A stretch of 64,000 bases of DNA from positions 43,038,581 through 43,102,580 of the forward strand of contig OX442314.1 of NCBI GenBank assembly GCA_949358305.1. Reading direction: 5' to 3'. Positions 1 through 10,306 of the stretch are shown here, in pieces. The stretch comes from Strigamia acuminata (taxonomy: Eukaryota; Arthropoda; Chilopoda; Geophilomorpha; Linotaeniidae). The first letter of the stretch is position 1, and the number at the start of each line of letters is the position of its first letter. A program made the position numbers and the translations under genes. A model generated the notes under the pieces. It worked only from the letters and a program-made list of their open reading frames with translations, made no database searches and had not been told where the DNA came from.

Positions 1-99
1 CTATCAAAAAATCCTTCATTATGTATTCAAAACTGAGACTCACAACATCAATGCCCACATTTAGAAACCAAATAAAAATGAAAAAATTACTGTTTTAAA

Positions 100-246
100 A
101 TGGCTGCCAAACAAAAGGCAAGTTTCATTCAGGATAATTTGAACATTATTAATGCCATTGACAATGGCAAGACACCATCAGTTGTAGTAGATGAGTTTAA
201 TTTGTCTGGTTCTACAATTTACATCAATTCTAAAGAATTGGAATAA
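100..246 (+). pseudogene. Tigger/pogo-like transposase N-terminal fragment
   Basis: An ATG-initiated 48-codon frame reads like the psq-type helix-turn-helix that opens Tigger/pogo/jerky (CENP-B related) transposases: a lysine-rich start, the block NLNIINAIDNGKTPSVVVDE, then FNLSGSTIY, which fits the recognition helix. The frame stops at 246 with no second DNA-binding domain and no DDE domain, so this is a truncated relic. A probable terminal repeat of the same element type lies just downstream. Family assignment rests on motif recognition only. Confidence 0.6.
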
Positions 247-329
247 AATAAACATGAAACTTGCATGTTTATTGCATGTTTTTAAATAAATATCATTATT
301 TAAAATATTTTTTTTTTTTTTTAGCTAAT

Positions 330-406
330 TTGTTTTAACGAATTCTCGTTATAACGAATCGATTCTTCCGGTCCCGTACGATTCGTTATAAAGAGTTTCG
401 ACTGTA
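330..406. repeat. Tigger/mariner-type terminal inverted repeat (one end)
   Basis: The stretch carries the repeated core CGTTATAACGAA and ends AGTTTCGACTGTA. Read inward from the end it begins TACAGTCGAAACTCT, typical of Tigger-like elements, with TA as the expected target duplication. With the HTH fragment just upstream this looks like an internally deleted element end. Confidence 0.5.
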
Positions 407-883
407 CTAACAATTGACTGCATAAAAGTAACAGGAGCCAATCAACAAACTCACTCTTAATTTAAGAGCCATTGAGGTCGCAGTGGAAATCCACTAAGAC
501 TTTCTTACTAATAATTCAAGAGTGTAATGCAAATATGGCTTACCCAGTTACGAACATGTGGTCAAGAGTCATTGAGTCCAGTCAAAATGGTTGTAGGGGA
601 ATTTGGCGGGAACATCCACCAACAAAGCCAGGGTGGCAAAGTTGGAGTAGAGGCAACAAAACCATTCTATTCACCTCCGTTGCCATCCTGTTTCCCCAGC
701 TGTCAACTAGAGGGAACTTTACACCGTTGCCCAGTAATTGAATACCAAATAAGCTAAAGTGTTGGTCGTAGGGCAACACAACTAAACCAGCGATAGTGCG
801 TCAAGTTTTGACGCACAATATAAAGTAATAACCAGTAAAGGCAAAACAAAATATGTAAAAGTCAAAAGTATGGGCAAAATCTG
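407..883. other. No gene recognised
   Basis: Short open frames exist here but none resembles a known domain and they overlap on both strands. I see no repeat structure or RNA gene. Confidence 0.5.
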
Positions 884-1212
884 ACAAGGAGAGGGCAGGA
901 GTGTGTCCCTCACAATTGTTTAATTTTTGTCAAAATAAAGTATTGTTATTATCTAAACAGTCAATACTTTCATTATTTAAATGCAACGCTCTTTCACATT
1001 GTTACAAACAGTCAAAACACACAGGATTCTTTACTGTGTGTAGAATCATCCTTTTTTCACTTTTTTGAGTAAAAAGGTCAAGTGTAGCACTACACTTGGT
1101 GATTAGCCTGTTCAAACCTTACTCTGGAACCCAGGTAATTTGATATCTCATGACATATGACATCACAGCTTTGTTCACCAACATGACTGACTGCATGAAG
1201 GCAAGAATAGTG

Positions 1213-1286
1213 TGTAGTGGTGGTCCAGTGGTTAAGGTAATGGACCAGGAATCTTTCCATGCAGGTTCAAATCTTGTTGTCTCTGA
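1213..1286 (+). repeat. tRNA-derived (SINE-like) head, left palindrome arm
   Basis: The stretch contains a Pol III A-box-like block (TGGTCCAGTGGTTAAGG) and, about 40 bp on, a B-box-like block (GGTTCAAATCT), the spacing of a tRNA or tRNA-derived SINE. The acceptor arms do not pair convincingly, so it is not called as a functional tRNA gene. Confidence 0.5.
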
Positions 1287-1457
1287 AAATTTTTGCTTTT
1301 ATTTTTTATTTATTTTTAGCAGTTAATGTTTGTTATTTTATATGTGTTTTTAAAAAATTTTAATTTTATTAATTTTAATTTTTTAACAAATATAAAATAA
1401 CAAACATTAACTTGACTGCTAAAAATAAATAAAAAATAAAAGCAAAAATTTTCAGAG

Positions 1458-1533
1458 ACAACAAGATTTGAACCTGCATGGAAAGATTCCTGATCCATTG
1501 CCTTAACCACTAGACCAGCACTACACACTATTC
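1458..1533 (-). repeat. tRNA-derived (SINE-like) head, right palindrome arm
   Basis: Reverse-complement counterpart of the left-arm block. The A-box version reads TGGTCTAGTGGTTAAGG and the B box is unchanged. The differences between arms show they have diverged a little since the inverted duplication. Confidence 0.5.
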
Positions 1534-1854
1534 TTGCCTTCATGCAGTCAGTCATGTTGGTGAACAAAGCTGTGATGTCATATGTCATGAGATATCAAAT
1601 TACCTGGGTTCCAGAGTAAGGTTTGAACAGGCTAATCACCAAGTGTAGTGCTACACTTGACCTTTTTACTCAAAAAAGTGAAAAAAGGATGATTCTACAC
1701 ACAGTAAAGAATCCTGTGTGTTTTGACTGTTTGTAACAATGTGTTAGAACGTTGCATTTAAATAATGAAAGTATTGACTGTTTAGATAATAACAATACTT
1801 TATTTTGACAAAAATTAAACAATTGTGAGGGACACACTCCTGCCCTCTCCTTGT

Positions 1855-2735
1855 GAGAGAAAGCTCTGTGCAGAGCTTATATAGACATACAAACAATACC
1901 TCATTGGAATGGAACCAATGGGGTAATCAAACCAATACAAACAGGAGTCGCCTCATTAGTATGAAGCGGGAAACCTTTAGCACAAAGCACATACCTCATT
2001 AGTATGTGGCGAAGGAGGGGAGACGAACCTCAGGGGTTCAAGAACTCTCTTGGCCTTGCAAGGTCGTGTCTAATAAACATCACAAGGGGGAGCAAAACCA
2101 CATGTCGCTCAGTCTTGGCTTCACTGTGCAGTGATTATCCAAGATGACGACCTGAGTAAAGTATGCACTTTAAACTGTAATAACTTATGACCCATAAGCT
2201 TATAGCCCACTTATATGGTCTAGGACTCATATAATAAGTTAATATAAGGTAAATCTTAACTTAGAACCTTTAATGAATAAATATCTTTATTTATTTTCAA
2301 ATACAAACCTACTGTATTTTGGTACCGTCACAAGGTCAAGGCGGAATTGCAACCTTTTTAAGAGAGGGGCGGAGTTAATTCGGGCGGAATTGAAGCCAGC
2401 CCTTCCTCATTATGTCCTTGAACGATGACATTTAAAAGCTAAACCCCATCGTTCAATATTAGTTATAAGCGCAACAACTTGGTCACCACCAGTTGGCCAA
2501 ATTTGCATGTATGTTAATAAGAGATCAAATACGTTACAAATACGTGACATTGTAAAGTATTTGTAACATATTGTATCCTATATAAATACCACGTGTCAGT
2601 GGATAATTTAAACTGATTTTGGAGTGACTTGTTCAGAAATCACTGTTCGACGATACTGCAAGGACAACATTGTGAAGCCAACAACCAAATACTCAACGAA
2701 AAAAAATTAAACAATTCCCCATGTCTTAATTTACA
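1855..2735. other. Intergenic, possible LTR/leader of a degraded element
   Basis: No coding frame is supported. A TATA-like TATATAAATA run near 2578 and the stretch before the gag-like relic at 2745 could be LTR and leader sequence of that element, but no matching LTR copy was found. The motif CCTCATTAGTATG occurs twice (about 1953 and 1995). Confidence 0.3.
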
Positions 2736-2744
2736 TTAACAAAA

Positions 2745-3030
2745 CATGTAAAACCTTTCAGAGAAATAAGTGATGATCTGGACGAACATGCTGGGCACCA
2801 GGAAGAAGGTTCCAAGCCAACGGTTCAGATGTTTTCAACAAATGACACTGCTGCCGCCATATTAGTTTTCAACGGTAAAATGACCGACTGAATTAATGAG
2901 TGGTTGAAAGAAGTTGTTCGAATTGAGACGCATGCAAATTGGACTGAGTCATTAATGTTGGTTAATGCCATCACACGTATAGGCGAATCTGCCTTAAATT
3001 GGCATAAAGTGACCGGTCGTAAAGTTGACA
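2745..3030 (+). pseudogene. Retroelement gag-like relic
   Basis: One frame reads KPFREISDDLDEHAGHQEEG and then a gag-like helical region including INEWLKEVVRIETHANW and GESALNWHKVTG, interrupted by an in-frame TGA after KMTD (about 2894). The first block is the same peptide that is tandemly repeated at 20402-20690, so the two loci come from one element family. No protease or reverse transcriptase follows; the sequence runs into a hAT end. Confidence 0.5.
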
Positions 3031-3213
3031 CTTTTTTTTGCATACTTGGCAAATTACAAAATTAGTAATTCGCTTTACATCATTATCATTCGTAATACCT
3101 ATTGTTTCCACTCAATTTGAATGAGTGTAAACAATGTAAAAATCAAAAATTTTAACTTTAAACTGGAAAACGGGAAAAAACACGAAAATCTCGTGTTTTC
3201 TCTCGTTTTCCCG

Positions 3214-3395
3214 TGTACCGCGAGAGTACCGCAAATTCACGGTACCGGTACTGCTTGGCGCCAAAAGTACCGCGGTACAAGTACCCGGTACTTGCTGTTT
3301 CCACAGAAAGTACCGCGGTACAAGTACGCGGTACTTCCGTGGCCCACAAAAGTACCGCGGTACAGGTCTGCAGTACAGTACCGTGCCCAACACTG
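3214..3395. repeat. hAT-type element end with GTACCGCGGTAC subterminal repeats
   Basis: Several copies of AAAGTACCGCGGTACAAGTA and close variants alternate with ~30-bp spacers. The block ends CCGTGCCCAACACTG, so the outward end reads CAGTGTTGGGCACGG, a hAT-like terminus. The opposite end was not found. Confidence 0.6.
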
Positions 3396-3697
3396 ATCAG
3401 AAAGCAGCAATGGAAGAAATGATTTCAGCTAGGAAAGAAGAAGCAGAACTTGCTACTGCAAGCAGTGATTTGGACACTGATGGAATTCCACTGATAACCG
3501 TGATTGCTGGTGGTTCTTGGGCAACTCGTTCTTACAGAACGAAATACAACTCTTCATCTGGCGTGGTAACAATCGGAAATTTATTTCTTATACTTTTTTT
3601 AAAATTTCTTACTTTTTGCACATTTCAGGCAATAATAATGGGTGCCAGAACTAAGAAAGTTCTATTTATATACCCAAGACATTGCTCACAGGTTTAA
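3396..3697 (+). pseudogene. Mutator-like (MULE, PF20700 type) transposase fragment with intron
   Basis: The frame from 3396 reads a coiled region, then DGIPLITVIAGGSWATRSY, then SSSGV. A 63-bp GT-AG intron at 3566-3628 joins this in phase to AIIMGARTKKVLFI. The block resembles the conserved region of animal Mutator-like transposase-domain proteins. It then loses similarity and stops at 3697. A later block of the same kind of protein appears at 28233, so the family is present more than once. Both N- and C-terminal parts are missing. Confidence 0.55.
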
Positions 3698-3713
3698 AAT
3701 TTCTACTGGTACC

Positions 3714-4142
3714 TGTGAAAACCGAGGGTTTTAGGCATATTATTTTATTACTGTTCAATTTGTTATTTCTTAACGTTTAATTCATTTAAGTTCAATCTTA
3801 ACATTTTGTTATTTTGTATTTTATCTGGTTTGTCATTTGCATTTATTTTCACTTTAAATTTCATCTATTTACTTAACTATAATCCCCACCTTCTCACCCT
3901 ATAACTTCACTTCTCAAATTTCCACTTGACCCTTCTTGGAATCAACTAATTGAGGTCAACTAATTCCGCTCTCCAATCAGAGAGCTCCACATACCCTTTC
4001 CCCCCCTTTTTCTCTAGTCTGAAAATAAAATAACCAGTGTTCTTTTTACAACTCAAGAGAAGGTCTCCTTTATTTATCTCCACATCTACATTTACATTTC
4101 AAACCAAAGACTTTAAAGTTACAATTAAGAGTGTGATTTCAC
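3714..4142 (+). mobile_element. LTR, probably BEL/Pao or gypsy type
   Basis: The stretch starts TGTGAAAACC and ends GATTTCACA, so both ends are TG...CA with a short inverted TGTGAAA/TTTCACA. It contains AATAAA at about 4026. A primer-binding-like TGGTGCAGAAACCCGGGA follows four bases downstream, and a short gag-like frame after that. No matching 3' LTR was found. Confidence 0.55.
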
Positions 4143-4146
4143 ATTT

Positions 4147-4164
4147 TGGTGCAGAAACCCGGGA
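4147..4164 (+). promoter_or_regulatory. Primer-binding-site-like sequence
   Basis: TGGTGCAGAAACCCGGGA lies immediately inside the upstream LTR. It starts TGG, complementary to a tRNA CCA end. The tRNA species was not identified. Confidence 0.45.
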
Positions 4165-4221
4165 GACTCTTCAAAAATCTACACCCACATCTACAGCCAG
4201 AATCATCTAAAACTACCAAAA

Positions 4222-4452
4222 ATGGTGAGGAATTATGATCTGAAAAAGAAGTCCTTTGTGGCAGCCATTGCAGTGACGGAAACGCTGATAAACACAGCAA
4301 CCGCCACCCTGACCGGCAATGCAGCCATTTTAAAGGACACTTTGGAAATATGGCTCAGATCATTCGATTTATCGACGTGCGATAATTTACACAAGCGAAC
4401 CAAGGAACCAGCGAAGCCGTATCGGACTCCAGGATGCAGCCATCCGGCTTAG
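4222..4452 (+). pseudogene. Start of a retroelement gag, truncated
   Basis: A 76-codon frame begins in the normal gag position, 58 bp after the primer-binding-like site. It reads as a helical, uncharacterised polypeptide. A neighbouring frame continues as a short W- and R-containing stretch (about 4430-4510) before another LTR-like block. No pol is present. Assignment is mostly positional. Confidence 0.35.
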
Positions 4453-4506
4453 ACGACATCTATAAAAGGGTCGAGCGATGGGGAAACCGCTCCCGCATCT
4501 TCGACA

Positions 4507-4732
4507 TGTGGTGATATTATTCTAGGGCCAGTTGGCCAATTCTTTGTATAGTTTAATAGCTGATTTAACTTGCCAAATGTCGGCATTAGTCCCATGTATA
4601 ATTTAGCTCATTTCATATTGTTTACCAACAATAAACTGTCTTGTATTTATCTCGTATTGTATTCACTGTTTATTTATTGCGATCTCTTCCCGGTACCATT
4701 GTTAAATGGGAGTTGTGGTCGTCACCGTCACA
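4507..4732 (+). repeat. Possible small solo LTR
   Basis: The block starts TGTGGTGATATTATT and ends GTCACCGTCACA, with AATAAA near 4628. The word CCAGTTGGCCAA is shared with about 2490. No target duplication was confirmed. Confidence 0.3.
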
Positions 4733-4827
4733 ATCTTTTGTTTACTTTATCATTTTTATGTATCACCACCTAGTGACAGTTTCTTTTATTCATCATTAAA
4801 GTCTCCAAGATGGCGACCTACATATGT

Positions 4828-5077
4828 GTCTCTCTCTTTGATTGAAGACTTATTATTACTAAGAGGTTGTAGATTAAACATTCCACCTTTTTTGAGAGAT
4901 AAACACCAGTTTGATGTATCTGAAATTGTGGAAGGAAGAAGAATTGCTGAAATCCGAATACATATTGAAAGAACAATTGGAAAGATTAAAAATTTTCATA
5001 TTTTGGAAGGGACTTTGCCGATCACGATAGCACCACTAATACAGAATATTTTTCATGTACAGTATGTTGTTTGTTAG
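4828..5077 (+). pseudogene. Harbinger/ISL2EU-like DDE transposase C-terminal fragment
   Basis: The frame reads IEDLLLLRGCRLNIPPFL, then a linker and RIHIERTIGKIKNFHIL. This is the conserved C-terminal block of the DDE_Tnp_4 family used by PIF/Harbinger and ISL2EU elements; the Glu of the HIER motif is the expected third catalytic residue. The two upstream catalytic Asp residues are missing, so the copy is 5'-truncated. A longer relative sits at 18016-19230. Confidence 0.75.
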
Positions 5078-5529
5078 TTAATTTATCTGGACCAGTAGGG
5101 CCAAAAGCGAAAGTAATATAAGTAATAGAATTGTGTGTCTCCAACACATGTTGGAGACACACTAAGCACGATATCATCAGCATATTCAGTTTTAACAAAA
5201 TACATTTTGAAATTTTAGACACCATTTAGAAAGTACAGCCATTTAGACAATATTCATTGTTCAACTGCTAAAAAAATGGTAAGTATCATAGATTAAATGC
5301 AATTGTAAATGAATGTGATTGATTTATATATTTCCTCCTTTACTATGACAGAATAAAAGAAATCAAGATAAACGTTTGATTGAAGTTGTAAGCAATGATG
5401 GTGGCTGTGTAAAATTGGATGCTAAAATATTTAAAAGATATGCAAATTTTAGATAAAGAATTACAGTGTGCCGCTTTAAATACGTGGATTATAAACTCCT
5501 TAAGCTAAAAATAAAATCTTTTATACAGT

Positions 5530-5830
5530 TTTGTTAAAAGATGAATACTGTTCATGTGATATGTGCTTATGTTAGAAAACTGTGTGGAAATGGTTTGTGT
5601 GGTCATTTATAAGCTTGCTCTTGCTCGGATATGTCATTAATGTGCAAACATGTCCATAAAATCAAGTCTATACGTGTTGATTACAAATTGAAATTGAGAT
5701 CTAATAATGATATCACCACTTAGCTGAATCAACAAATTTTACTTTATATGAGGTCCCCCAGTGAAATAGAATCTAGATTAGAGCTTAAAATTCCTGACAT
5801 AACACATTTTACTCCACCATTAAAAAAATG
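5530..5830 (+). pseudogene. SWIM-zinc-finger-like fragment
   Basis: An interrupted frame contains ACSCSDMSLMCKHVHKIKS, matching the C-x-C...C-x-H spacing of SWIM zinc fingers common in MULE-type and related transposon proteins. A stop codon lies just upstream and the frame decays downstream. Tentative. Confidence 0.35.
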
Positions 5831-5908
5831 ATTCAAATACAGTGTTATTGCATGTAAAATCACTCGAACCAGCTATGCATGATAGTGATTTAACACTTTT
5901 ACGGAAAG

Positions 5909-6086
5909 TGGGGTGTTCTACCCCCACATCTGGCAACTGTAACAGAGTCAACTTTTATTGCTCTGACCGCTCCCTCTTCTTCCCCTCTCAAAAATAAAAC
6001 GCAGTTTATACTCACCAACGCAACTACATGAATGCTTAGTTATTCAGCCTTGCTGTAACACAAAGGAAAGTTCCAAAAATACAATA
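5909..6086 (+). repeat. 5' LTR of the Mag-like element
   Basis: 178 bp, starting TGGGGTGTTCTACC and ending AAAAATACAATA. It contains AAAATAAAA near 5990 as a likely polyadenylation signal. One mismatch against the 3' LTR. Confidence 0.9.
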
Positions 6087-6087
6087 T

Positions 6088-6105
6088 TGGCGACGAGGAT
6101 GGGAT
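6088..6105 (+). promoter_or_regulatory. Primer-binding site, tRNA-Ser(GCU) type
   Basis: TGGCGACGAGGATGGGAT lies one base after the LTR. By recall it is the exact complement of the 3' 18 nt of animal tRNA-Ser(GCU) including CCA. Mag-lineage elements are known to use a serine tRNA. Confidence 0.8.
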
Positions 6106-6274
6106 AAATTGGATCCCACGTTAAATCATGAGTATCTTTTGATTGTTTTGAATTGTTTTTTGGCAACTTTTGTCCGTTTTTACGAATTGTTTTGACAAAT
6201 CGCCCCTGGCGTTAGGCCTATTTTCGCGCCTGTGCATCATTTTAACCAGTTTTAATTATTTTTCGGTGTTTTGA

Positions 6275-9200
6275 ATGGCTGGTCACGCCACCTTCGAGTA
6301 CTACGACCCGAATAAGGACTGGGAACAATATGTTGAACGATTGGAAGCCTTTTTCAACTGCCATGGGATTGTTGCTGACGACCTCAAGGTCTCGTGGCTG
6401 ATGACTGTTGTGGGAGCGGACACGTACAAACTCTTGTCCGACCTGGCCCGGCCTATGAAACCCAAACAGAAAACCTTTGTGGAATTGACAACGCTTCTAC
6501 AAAATCATCAACGGCCAAAACCACTGCAGTGCGCGGAGCGCTTTCGCTTTCAAAAACGCTCGCAGCTTCCAGATGAGTCAGCGGCTAAATTTGCAATTGC
6601 TTTGCAGGCACTCGCAGAGCACTGCGACTATGGTGAGGCACTTCCACTTCTATTGGCCGACCGGTTCGTCCAAGGGTTGCAGTCTGAGGTCATTCAACGT
6701 GCCATCGTCAACCTCGGCAAGGACGTGACGCTGGAGAAGGCTCTCCACACCGCCTCCGCGATGGAAACGACGATGCGTGAAGTCACCTTTTTCCAGTCGA
6801 GTGGGACAAAACCTGCAATTCATCAGTTGCAGCAACCACACCAAAAGGCGGCACGAGGCGGGAGGCCGAGCAACCGTGGCAAACGCTCCTCGAGGGGCAC
6901 CACGAGCGCATCGGCGCATTCAACCCCACGTGCGATGAAATGCATGTCGTGTGGCAGCGCAAATCACGCCAGAGATAACTGCAAATTCAAAGATGCAGTC
7001 TGCCATGGTTGTGGCAAGAAAGGGCACATTAAACCTGTCTGTTTGTCCGGTGGTAAGCCCCAAACTCACCGTGTGACACAGGATGTGTTGGACATGAATT
7101 TTTACCGTGTGGTTGCATCCGACCAACCTGCGGTTAATGCAGTCAAATTGACTCGATGGAAGCCACTCCAATTGACTATGGGGGTGGAAGGTGTGCAATT
7201 GCAAATGGAAATTGACACCGGGGCGGCCATGACGATCATTGGCCTCGAAACTTACAATAATTTCTTTGCTTCCGTTCCTTTACAGCCGCTCGATTGTTCC
7301 TTGTCCGGTTACGGTGGCTACCGTCTTCCCATGGAAGGAGTGTGCGAAGTGACGGTCACCTTCAAAGGCCGCAAATGCCTTCTCCCAATGGCAGTTTCGC
7401 GCGACGGCACCACACCACTGCTTGGACGTGACTGGCTTGGCATGTTTGGCCTATTATCAAAAGGAGGCATGGCCATGGGAGCAGACGAGGTTCTCCGGTG
7501 TGAGTCGGGTCAGCCCACTACACCGTCGAGCGTTCCACCGTTGGACCAACGCGCAGCCTCATCGTTGGAGGCACTTCTGTCGAAACACGCAAATGTGTTT
7601 CGTGATGAGGTCGGCTGTTATAATAGGTCCAAGGTGCGAATAGATGTAAACCCGGAAGTGGACCCCATCTTCCTGAAGGCGTACCCGGTACCGCTGGCCA
7701 TGAAGGGTCTTGTCGAGACAGAGCTGCAACGACTGCAGCAATTGGGAATCATCACTCCCGTGGCATCGTCCAGATGGGCAACACCCATCATGCATGTCAA
7801 GAAGGCGGACGGCACAATCAAAATTGCGGGTTGTTACAACCGTACCGTCAACAAGGCAATCTTGCCCAACTCATACCCGTTGCCGCTCTTTTCCGATGTC
7901 GCAGCAAAGTTGGCCGATGGCGAGACTTATTCAACACTCGACCTCAATTCGGCGTACAATCAGCTCGAATTGGATGAGGAGAGTCGTGAGTATTGTACCA
8001 TAAATACTCACATTGGCCTTTTTAGGGTGAACCGCTTATTTTATGGAATCTCATCGGCATCGGCAATTTTCCAACGCATTATGGACCAGCTGACGGCCCG
8101 GGTGGGCAACACCCAACCGTATATTGACGATTCGGCCGTAACCAGGAAGACCAATGAGATTCATCTTCGAAACTTGGACGAGCTCCTCGCCACGTTTGAC
8201 AAATCGGGCATGACGTTAAATCGCAACAAGTGTAAATTTTTGCAACCGTCGGTGCAATTTCTCGGATTGAACATTTCAAAGGCAGGAATCTCCCCGATCA
8301 ACTCTAAATTGGCTCCGCTTAGAGATGCCAGACGGCCAACAGACGTGACATCGCTGAAATCCTTTTTGGGCCTCATAAATTATTACGGAAAATTTATAGC
8401 GAATTTGTCAACCATGCTAGAGCCACTATATCGGTTGACTCGCGACGATGTCACATGGCAGTGGACTGAAAAACAAGAGTCGGCATGGTGCACCGTGAAG
8501 ACTGCAGTGTCGGCAGAATCCGCCCTCGCCCACTACAACCCTTCCCTGCCATTGTTTCTAACTGTAGACGCCTCTCCAGTTGGAGTTGGTGCATTCTTAT
8601 CTCATTTAGGTGCTGATGGACTTCACAAGCCAATCGCCTTCGCCAGCTCGCTTCTCTCCCCGGCGCAGAAAAACTACGCCCAGATTGAGCGCGAAGGATA
8701 CGGCATAATTTACGGTATCCGTAAATTTCACCATCATCTTTTTGGTCGTAGATTTATTTTGCGCACAGATCACAAACCCTTGGTCTCCATTTTCGGAGAC
8801 AAAAAGGGTTGTAATCAAGTTGTCGCTGCACGTTTGCATAGGTGGGCAGTATTTTTGTCTGCCTACGACTATGTGATCGAGCACGTGCCGGCCGCCGACA
8901 ATGCCATTGCTGATGGCTTGTCGCGCAATCCTCAACCGATTGTTGACTTGAAGGAGAGAGCTGAGTTGGGCATTGACTTAATTTTTCAAGCTTCAGTTTC
9001 AGATTTTCCCGTTTCCAGTACAACGCTGAACACAGCCTACAAAGAAGATGCATTGTTGCAAGCCGCATTGCATTGCGTGAAGAACGGATGGACGAATCGT
9101 TCCCCCGACTTGGCTGCTTATTTTAAGCACCGAGACTCGTTTTCAACCTATAACGATGTGCTTTTTCTCTTTGACAGGCTCGTTATTCCGCTCACTTTGC

Positions 9201-10306
9201 GCCCAGCCGTCCTCATTGAGCTGCATGCGGGACATTTTGGCATGGTGCGCACCAAATCGCTTGCTCGAGCAACCGTTTGGTGGCCAAACATAGATTCCGA
9301 CATCGAGGCAACAATTCGAGCCTGCTCAGTCTGCCAACACGCTTTGCCGGATCCGGCCAAAATTTCGAACGTTAAGTGGCCCATTCCAAGCTCTGTCTGG
9401 GGTCGCGTTCATTTGGACTTTGCGGGACCGTTCCACAACCAAATGTTTTTGCTGGCTGTCGACGCGAAGTCGAAGTGGTGCGAGGTGCAACTGATGCCGT
9501 CTACGACATCCAGTGCCACGATTAAAGTGATTAAATCGTGGTTCGTTCAGCACGGACTTCCGCTCCATTTTCACACGGACAACGGTCCGCAATTTACGTC
9601 GACAGAATTTCGCGATTTTCTCGCTTCAAACGGCATACGGCACACATTTTCACCGCCGTATCACCCAGCCTTCAAAACGCAAATTGATAAATACATGGCT
9701 ACTAATTTGCCATTGCTCGAGGCATTGGCACAATTTTTGTTATCCTACAGGTCGACCCCGCACGTTACAACCGGAAAATCGCCTGCCATGTTATTTAAAG
9801 GACAAGACATGAGAACTCGATTGCATTTATTGAACCCAAAGTTGGCACTTGAAACATTGCCATTCGAAACAAAACGTAATTTTGACGTCAATGATTTAAT
9901 TTTGGCACGCGACTACCGTAGCGTGAACAAATGGGTGGCTGGCAAAGTCATTCGCAAGACGTCTACAACCACTTATGACGTTGAAGTCGGAAATGGCATC
10001 GTTTGGAATCGTCACATTGACCAGCTACGCGGTCGTGTGAGCGGGTTGTCGTCTCCTCCTCGAGGGGGGGAAGGTGTGTGGGACTTTACACCCAACTTAC
10101 ACGATGTAGACCCGCCAGTTACTCCGCCAGTCGTCGCTGTCATTCCACCTGCAGTTTCAGTGCACCCAGCTTTATCGCCCGTTCCGCAGGTCGTACAACA
10201 ACCAAATCCGCCAGTTGTCACTCAACCGACTGTTACGCCGATACCACGTAGTAATCAGCGACCATTACGCACTAGAAAAAAGACACAGTTCTATGGTTTT
10301 CCCTAA
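6275..10306 (+). CDS. Gag-Pol polyprotein, Mag-like Ty3/gypsy, integrase-defective
   Basis: A single 1,343-residue frame. Order: gag region (1-220); two CCHC knuckles, CMSCGSANHARDNC from about 223 and CHGCGKKGHIKPVC from about 243; aspartic protease IDTGAA near 314; reverse transcriptase with YIDD near 616; RNase H beginning with the Asp of TVDAS near 765; integrase HHCC zinc-binding region from about 983; integrase core with Asp near 1048 (LDFAG) and 1102 (TDNGPQF); and a Pro/Val-rich tail. The third catalytic residue is missing: after YHPA (about 1129) the frame jumps to FKTQ, where relatives carry roughly 11 more residues including the conserved Glu. The deletion keeps frame. The start follows the 188-bp leader; no upstream in-frame start competes. 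The copy probably moved before the deletion, or in trans. Confidence 0.9.
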   Translation: MAGHATFEYYDPNKDWEQYVERLEAFFNCHGIVADDLKVSWLMTVVGADTYKLLSDLARPMKPKQKTFVELTTLLQNHQRPKPLQCAERFRFQKRSQLPDESAAKFAIALQALAEHCDYGEALPLLLADRFVQGLQSEVIQRAIVNLGKDVTLEKALHTASAMETTMREVTFFQSSGTKPAIHQLQQPHQKAARGGRPSNRGKRSSRGTTSASAHSTPRAMKCMSCGSANHARDNCKFKDAVCHGCGKKGHIKPVCLSGGKPQTHRVTQDVLDMNFYRVVASDQPAVNAVKLTRWKPLQLTMGVEGVQLQMEIDTGAAMTIIGLETYNNFFASVPLQPLDCSLSGYGGYRLPMEGVCEVTVTFKGRKCLLPMAVSRDGTTPLLGRDWLGMFGLLSKGGMAMGADEVLRCESGQPTTPSSVPPLDQRAASSLEALLSKHANVFRDEVGCYNRSKVRIDVNPEVDPIFLKAYPVPLAMKGLVETELQRLQQLGIITPVASSRWATPIMHVKKADGTIKIAGCYNRTVNKAILPNSYPLPLFSDVAAKLADGETYSTLDLNSAYNQLELDEESREYCTINTHIGLFRVNRLFYGISSASAIFQRIMDQLTARVGNTQPYIDDSAVTRKTNEIHLRNLDELLATFDKSGMTLNRNKCKFLQPSVQFLGLNISKAGISPINSKLAPLRDARRPTDVTSLKSFLGLINYYGKFIANLSTMLEPLYRLTRDDVTWQWTEKQESAWCTVKTAVSAESALAHYNPSLPLFLTVDASPVGVGAFLSHLGADGLHKPIAFASSLLSPAQKNYAQIEREGYGIIYGIRKFHHHLFGRRFILRTDHKPLVSIFGDKKGCNQVVAARLHRWAVFLSAYDYVIEHVPAADNAIADGLSRNPQPIVDLKERAELGIDLIFQASVSDFPVSSTTLNTAYKEDALLQAALHCVKNGWTNRSPDLAAYFKHRDSFSTYNDVLFLFDRLVIPLTLRPAVLIELHAGHFGMVRTKSLARATVWWPNIDSDIEATIRACSVCQHALPDPAKISNVKWPIPSSVWGRVHLDFAGPFHNQMFLLAVDAKSKWCEVQLMPSTTSSATIKVIKSWFVQHGLPLHFHTDNGPQFTSTEFRDFLASNGIRHTFSPPYHPAFKTQIDKYMATNLPLLEALAQFLLSYRSTPHVTTGKSPAMLFKGQDMRTRLHLLNPKLALETLPFETKRNFDVNDLILARDYRSVNKWVAGKVIRKTSTTTYDVEVGNGIVWNRHIDQLRGRVSGLSSPPRGGEGVWDFTPNLHDVDPPVTPPVVAVIPPAVSVHPALSPVPQVVQQPNPPVVTQPTVTPIPRSNQRPLRTRKKTQFYGFP

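Larger units (their letters stand above)
884..1854. repeat. ~970-bp near-perfect palindrome (foldback)
   Basis: The left arm (884 to about 1366) reappears as its reverse complement from about 1367 to 1854, with a few substitutions and essentially no spacer. The outermost matching block is ACAAGGAGAGGG at 884 against CCCTCTCCTTGT ending at 1854. The centre is AT-only (about 1340-1395). Each arm carries a tRNA-like promoter block. It may be two head-to-head SINE-like copies or a foldback element. Confidence 0.85.

Noticed and set aside
1213-1286. A functional tRNA gene
   Set aside because: A and B boxes are present but the acceptor and anticodon arms do not fold properly; better explained as a tRNA-derived SINE head.
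884-1854. Pure assembly artefact for the palindrome
   Set aside because: The arms differ at several positions, including the A-box region, which a simple duplicated read would not give. It still deserves read-level checking.
3112-3422. Overlapping frames on both strands over the GTACC repeats
   Set aside because: Produced by the palindromic hAT subterminal repeats, not by a gene.
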